Source: Azoarcus sp.
Lineage (GTDB): Bacteria; Pseudomonadota; Gammaproteobacteria; Burkholderiales; Rhodocyclaceae
NCBI GenBank assembly: GCA_031258035.1
Contig: JAIRNL010000271.1
Span: forward strand, 1-17,370
Direction: 5' to 3'
Length of the DNA stretch: 17,370 nucleotides
A program made the position numbers and the translations under genes. Shown here piece after piece: positions 14,447 to 17,370 of this stretch. Positions within the stretch are counted from its first letter, which is position 1, and every line of letters starts with the position of its first letter. The notes beneath the pieces were generated by a model. That model saw only the letters and a list, made by a program, of their open reading frames with translations, ran no database searches and was not told the origin of the DNA.

Positions 14447-16828
14447 ATGCCGTTCCACTGCCCGCGCGGACTTCTGGCGATTCTCGTTCCGCTGTTCTCC
14501 GCATTGTCCCTTTTCACCACGCCCGCGCACGCCCAAACGCCCGTATCGAAACCCGCCACGCCGGAACGACAGGAAGAGGCACAAACCCGGCAACATACCG
14601 ACCCATCGTCCGCCCCCGAATCCGCCGCGCATGAATTGCCCGCCGTGATCGTTACGGACACGGCGATAAGTGGCGCGATGAATGCCTACTCCCTGCCGCG
14701 CTCGAAATTACGCGAACGGCGTTCGGCGAACAGCGATACCGCCCGTCTGCTCGAAAACGCGCCGGGTGTTTTCAGCTACGCCGCCGGCGGCATTTCCAGC
14801 CTCCCCGTCGTCCGCGGCCTGGCTGACGACCGTCTGCGCACTTCCGTCGACGGCATGGATCTCATGTCGGCCTGTCCGAACCACATGAATCCCGCGCTGT
14901 CGTACATCGCCCCTTCCAAAGTTGCGGCGATCACCGTCTACGCGGGCATCGCCCCGGTCAGCGAGGGCGGCGACAGCATCGGCGGCGCGATCAAGGTCGA
15001 ATCGGCCACGCCCCGCTTCGCCGCGCCGGACGGCGGCATCCTGGCTGAAGGGGAGGTGGGCTATTTTTCGCGCAGCAACGGACATGCCCGTGGCGCCCAT
15101 CTGGAAGCCAGCATCGCCAACACCTGGCTCAACCTGTCATACAGCGATTCCTGGTCGGAATCCGACAACTACCGGGCAGCCAGGGGTTTCAAAAAACCAG
15201 GCATGTGGAAAAACATGGGCGCACACCCCATCCGGGATGACGAGGTCGCCTCCAGCGCCTACGGCGGCGCCCGCAACCGCGACGCGGGCATCGCGCTGTC
15301 CCTGTCCCGCGATCACCTGTTGCGCTTCCAGTATGGCGAGCAATATCTCGATTACGAAAACTTTCCGAACCAGCGCATGGATATGCTCGCAAGCCGTCCG
15401 GACGCCGATCCTCTCAATGCCGGGGGTTATGTCATAGACAAAGACAAGCCCTCGAACATCAACCGCACGCTGAATCTGAAATACGCGGGGCGTTACGAAT
15501 GGGGCAGCCTGGAAGCCGGCGTTTTCCGGCAAACCCTGCGACATCACATGGAGATGAACCCCGAACGTTTCATGGCCATGTTGATGCCGATGGACGCACA
15601 GGCCACCACGGTCGGCGGCACACTGAAACTCGGTATCCCGGTCGCGTCGAACCATCTGTTGAACGTGGGCGGCGATTTCCAGGACTACCGCCTCGACGAC
15701 TGGTGGCCACCCATCGGAATATCTCCCGGCTCGATGTGCTGCGACGACTTCTGGAACATCCGCGACGGCAGGCGGAAACGAGTGGGCGTGTTCGCCGAAC
15801 TGGAAACCCAATGGAATCCCGCGTGGCAAACCCTGCTTGGCATTCGCGGCGGACTGGTCGAGTCGGATGTCGGCGGGATCCAGGGGTATAGCGACCGGTA
15901 CGCAAACGACGCCAACCGTTTCAACCAGCTCGATCACGACAAGACGGACAGGCATTTCGATTTCACGGTACTGGCCAGATTCACGCCGGATTCACGGCAG
16001 GACTACGAATTCGGACTGGCGCGCAAGACCCGTTCGCCGAGCCTCTACGAACGCTATCCGTGGTCGACGAACGCCATGGCCGCGGTAATGAACAATGTCG
16101 TGGGCGACGGCAATGGCTACATCGGAAATATCCGCCTCGAACCGGAGATCGCCCACACCCTGGGCGTCAGTGGCGCGTGGCACGACGCCGAAAAAGCGCG
16201 CTGGGAGTTCAAGATCAGCGGTCACATCACCTACGTGAAGGACTACATCGACGCCCGGCGCTGCCCCGCGACCCTGGGCGGCGTCTGCGCGAGCCTCCCG
16301 AACGGCACCGCCACGGATCGCCACGTCCTGTTGCAATACGTCAACCAGGATGCGCTCCTCTACGGCATCGACATCACCGGGCACACCTGGCTCGGCGAGG
16401 CCACGCCCATTGGCGGTTTCTCGATCCAGGGCGCCCTGGGTTATCTGCGCGGCAAGAACCTGGGCACCGGCGACAGCCTCTATCACATCATGCCCGCCAA
16501 CGCGAAACTGGCTTTGCGGCACCGGCTCGCGGGATGGATCAACACGCTGGAGATGGTCTCCGTTTCGGCCAAAAAGCGCGTTTCCCGGGTACGGAACGAA
16601 ATGCCCACGCCGGGCTATACCTTGTTCAACCTGAGCACCGCTTACGCCTGGAAGCATTTCGGCGTGGAGCTGGCTGTCGAGAATCTGTTCAACAAATTCT
16701 ATTACCAGCCGCTGGGCGGCGCCTATCTGGGCCAGGGCAACTCGATGGCGCTCAATGCCATTCCCCATGGCATGGTCGTGCCGGGCCGGGGCCGCTCGGT
16801 CAACGTCGCGCTGAACGCCCGGTTCTGA
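14447..16828 (+). CDS. TonB-dependent receptor with OprC-like copper site
   Basis: A 793-residue outer-membrane transporter. The ATG at 14447 is chosen because AAGGA lies 7 nt upstream and a signal peptide follows (MPFHCPRGLLAILV...AHAQ, cut near 30); upstream in-frame ATGs lack both. The plug spans about 65-190 (LPAVIVTD, LLENAPGVFSYAAGGISSLPVVRGL, VYAGIAPVSEGGDSIGGAI, each a plug landmark), then a 22-strand-type barrel ending in NVALNARF with terminal Phe. C143 and M147 in CPNHM, with H366-H367-M368 (HHMEM), reproduce the CxxxM/HxM copper site described for Pseudomonas OprC. A Met-rich loop (MAMLMPM, 376-382) and CC at 431-432 add possible ligands. Related copper receptors include NosA. Its TGA touches the left end of the MITE. 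Confidence 0.92.
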   Translation: MPFHCPRGLLAILVPLFSALSLFTTPAHAQTPVSKPATPERQEEAQTRQHTDPSSAPESAAHELPAVIVTDTAISGAMNAYSLPRSKLRERRSANSDTARLLENAPGVFSYAAGGISSLPVVRGLADDRLRTSVDGMDLMSACPNHMNPALSYIAPSKVAAITVYAGIAPVSEGGDSIGGAIKVESATPRFAAPDGGILAEGEVGYFSRSNGHARGAHLEASIANTWLNLSYSDSWSESDNYRAARGFKKPGMWKNMGAHPIRDDEVASSAYGGARNRDAGIALSLSRDHLLRFQYGEQYLDYENFPNQRMDMLASRPDADPLNAGGYVIDKDKPSNINRTLNLKYAGRYEWGSLEAGVFRQTLRHHMEMNPERFMAMLMPMDAQATTVGGTLKLGIPVASNHLLNVGGDFQDYRLDDWWPPIGISPGSMCCDDFWNIRDGRRKRVGVFAELETQWNPAWQTLLGIRGGLVESDVGGIQGYSDRYANDANRFNQLDHDKTDRHFDFTVLARFTPDSRQDYEFGLARKTRSPSLYERYPWSTNAMAAVMNNVVGDGNGYIGNIRLEPEIAHTLGVSGAWHDAEKARWEFKISGHITYVKDYIDARRCPATLGGVCASLPNGTATDRHVLLQYVNQDALLYGIDITGHTWLGEATPIGGFSIQGALGYLRGKNLGTGDSLYHIMPANAKLALRHRLAGWINTLEMVSVSAKKRVSRVRNEMPTPGYTLFNLSTAYAWKHFGVELAVENLFNKFYYQPLGGAYLGQGNSMALNAIPHGMVVPGRGRSVNVALNARF

Positions 16829-16846
16829 GAGGGTGTTTTCAAGCCA

Positions 16847-16864
16847 GGGCGGGCGGCGGGCGGG
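16847..16864 (+). other. G-quadruplex motif
   Basis: GGGCGGGCGGCGGGCGGG on the plus strand has four G3 runs with loops of 1, 4 and 1 nt. It starts 18 nt after the receptor stop codon, inside the left part of the MITE, so it would be in the receptor mRNA 3' region. Confidence 0.55.
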
Positions 16865-16908
16865 CGCACAGGCCGCGCCGGCGGCGTCGGACTGCCCTCC
16901 CTGAAAAC

Positions 16909-17040
16909 GACTAGGGAGGTTTTTGTAAACCTCTATAGTGGTTTACAAAAACGACTATAGTGGTTTACAAAAACCACTATAGTCGTTTTCAAAAATCTCC
17001 CTAGTCGTTTTTGAAAACCTCCCTAGTGGTTTACAAAAAC
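16909..17040. repeat. Six tandem 22-bp units with internal perfect hairpin
   Basis: Units start at 16909, 16931, 16953, 16975, 16997 and 17019, each exactly 22 bp. Each has a palindromic hinge (CTATAG or CTAG) followed by an imperfectly palindromic arm of the form GTTT...AAAC (GTTTACAAAAAC, GTTTTTGTAAAC, GTTTTCAAAAAT, GTTTTTGAAAAC), so arms occur in both orientations. Partial units flank the array (about 16897-16908 and 17041-17046). Inside, arms 16948-16966 and 16971-16989 are perfect 19-bp complements around loop ACAA. Because 22 is not a multiple of three, it is not coding. There are no variable spacers, so it is not a CRISPR. Confidence 0.92.
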
Positions 17041-17087
17041 CTCCCGTTTGAACGCCACGATACAAGCTTGCGTCCCGCTTACTGTAG

Positions 17088-17107
17088 GGGCGAAAAATTT
17101 TTCGCCC
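17088..17107. repeat. Perfect 20-bp palindrome
   Basis: GGGCGAAAAA (17088-17097) is followed directly by its complement TTTTTCGCCC (17098-17107), inside the MITE between the 22-bp array and the right TIR. The surrounding TGTAGGGGCGAAAAA resembles a palindrome dispersed in many bacterial genomes. Confidence 0.75.
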
Positions 17108-17194
17108 TTGCATTGCGTCCCGCGCGGCGGGCCTGATCGCCAATCATGGGTAGGGTATTTTGAAAACACCCTCTGATGCGGGCGGGCGTCGGCC

Positions 17195-17272
17195 TCACCG
17201 CGCCGCGATGCGGGGAGGCCCGCCGCGGCTCGGGTTTGTGACCGCGGACGCGGGACATTCAGCGCCCATGCC
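17195..17272 (-). pseudogene. Decayed copy of the ffs promoter and 5' half
   Basis: Read on the minus strand, this aligns with the real ffs region at 12887-12812: GGC(A)TGGGCGC(T)GAATGTCCCG, then a degenerate stretch, then GGCGGGCCTCCCCGCAT and GCGCGGTGA. By hand about 60 of 78 alignment columns match, with two one-base gaps. The TATAAT of the real promoter is lost (GGTCACAAA), and similarity stops before the Ffh-binding core, so no SRP RNA is made. It lies in the same orientation as the real gene and overlaps the last codons of the probable comEC. Confidence 0.7.
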
Positions 17273-17370
17273 AATAGCGCGGCGCGACCTCTCGCCAGGC
17301 GGTGGCTTCCAGCCTGCCGCCGCGCGCTTCGAGCAATACCGTCCCGCCGCTGTCCGTGCGCAGGTTGCGG
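17259..17370 (-). CDS. comEC: C-terminus of a probable ComEC/Rec2 DNA-uptake channel (partial)
   Basis: The minus-strand frame enters at the right edge and ends at TGA 17261-17259, giving 36 residues: RNLRTDSGGTVLLEARGG, then RLEATAWREVAPRYWHGR. The pattern (a TD.xGxv strand, a Gly-turn, then xxRE..xRYWxx at the end) fits the C-terminal end of betaproteobacterial ComEC proteins, which carry DNA across the inner membrane in transformation. The part seen is the very end of the metallo-beta-lactamase-like region only. The frame has no internal stop, but the short length limits certainty; another protein ending in RYW is possible. The last codons coincide with the start of the ffs-like fragment. 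Confidence 0.5.
   Translation of the reverse strand, partial: RNLRTDSGGTVLLEARGGRLEATAWREVAPRYWHGR

Larger units (their letters stand above)
16829..17173. mobile_element. MITE-like element, 14-bp TIRs, TGA target duplication
   Basis: GAGGGTGTTTTCAA at 16829-16842 is the exact inverted repeat of 17160-17173. The 345-bp segment is flanked by TGA on both sides (16826-16828, which is also the receptor stop codon, and 17174-17176). It has no transposase. From established knowledge, ends starting GAG with a 3-bp TNA duplication are typical of the IS1031 group of the IS5 family, so I infer mobilisation in trans by such a transposase. Internal cargo is a G-quadruplex motif, a six-unit 22-bp array and a 20-bp palindrome. 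A third copy of the end motif lies at 817-834. Confidence 0.75.

Noticed and set aside
13135..14661. 508-codon minus-strand open frame under the PEP-CTERM gene
   Set aside because: The opposite strand encodes a signal peptide and a complete PEP-CTERM signal with a good ribosome site; the minus frame shows only low-complexity Gly/Arg sequence.
16909..17040. CRISPR array or plasmid iteron origin
   Set aside because: The units are contiguous with no unique spacers, and no cas, rep or dnaA-box context is present; surroundings are chromosomal.

Overview
The window is chromosomal DNA from a GC-rich betaproteobacterium, most likely a member of Rhodocyclales or a close relative. This rests on gene content and order (surE-pcm-nlpD-rpoS; sspB-sspA beside the cytochrome bc1 genes; ffs-dnaX-ybaB-recR) and on a PEP-CTERM protein. 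No 16S or other decisive marker is present, so the rank is an inference.

Layout. Positions 1-75 hold the start of an unrecognised minus-strand gene. Positions 76-833 carry no convincing gene but are full of repeats: a 21-bp tandem array, a long REP-like hairpin with a decayed second copy, and a 38-bp direct repeat. Positions 834-1110 look like a frameshifted remnant of a parvulin-type prolyl isomerase. From 1168 to 12841 almost everything is on the minus strand and is housekeeping. In transcription order the groups are: ffs, dnaX, ybaB, recR and an FGE-fold lipoprotein gene; the cytochrome bc1 genes petA-petB-petC ending at a likely intrinsic terminator; sspA, sspB and a bacteriohemerythrin; and surE-pcm-nlpD-rpoS.

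From 13013 to 16828 the strand switches. Three plus-strand genes encode a DUF2946-like small membrane protein, a PEP-CTERM surface protein and a TonB-dependent receptor with a CxxxM/HxM copper site like that of OprC. I read this as a copper-acquisition cargo block. Directly behind the receptor stop codon is a 345-bp element with 14-bp terminal inverted repeats and a 3-bp TGA target duplication, which I interpret as a MITE of the IS5/IS1031 type. Inside it are a tandem array of six 22-bp units, a perfect 19-bp-stem hairpin and a G-quadruplex motif. Beyond it is a decayed copy of the promoter and 5' part of the SRP RNA gene, and then the 3' end of a probable comEC on the minus strand.

The most notable point is that the plus-strand copper block is bracketed by two same-orientation copies of the ffs 5' region, while the genes on both sides are minus-strand. 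The simplest reading is an ancestral order comEC-ffs-dnaX-ybaB-recR that was opened by insertion of the copper block, with partial duplication of ffs. A MITE later landed at the end of the receptor gene, and an orphan end of the same element sits at the prolyl isomerase remnant near 834.
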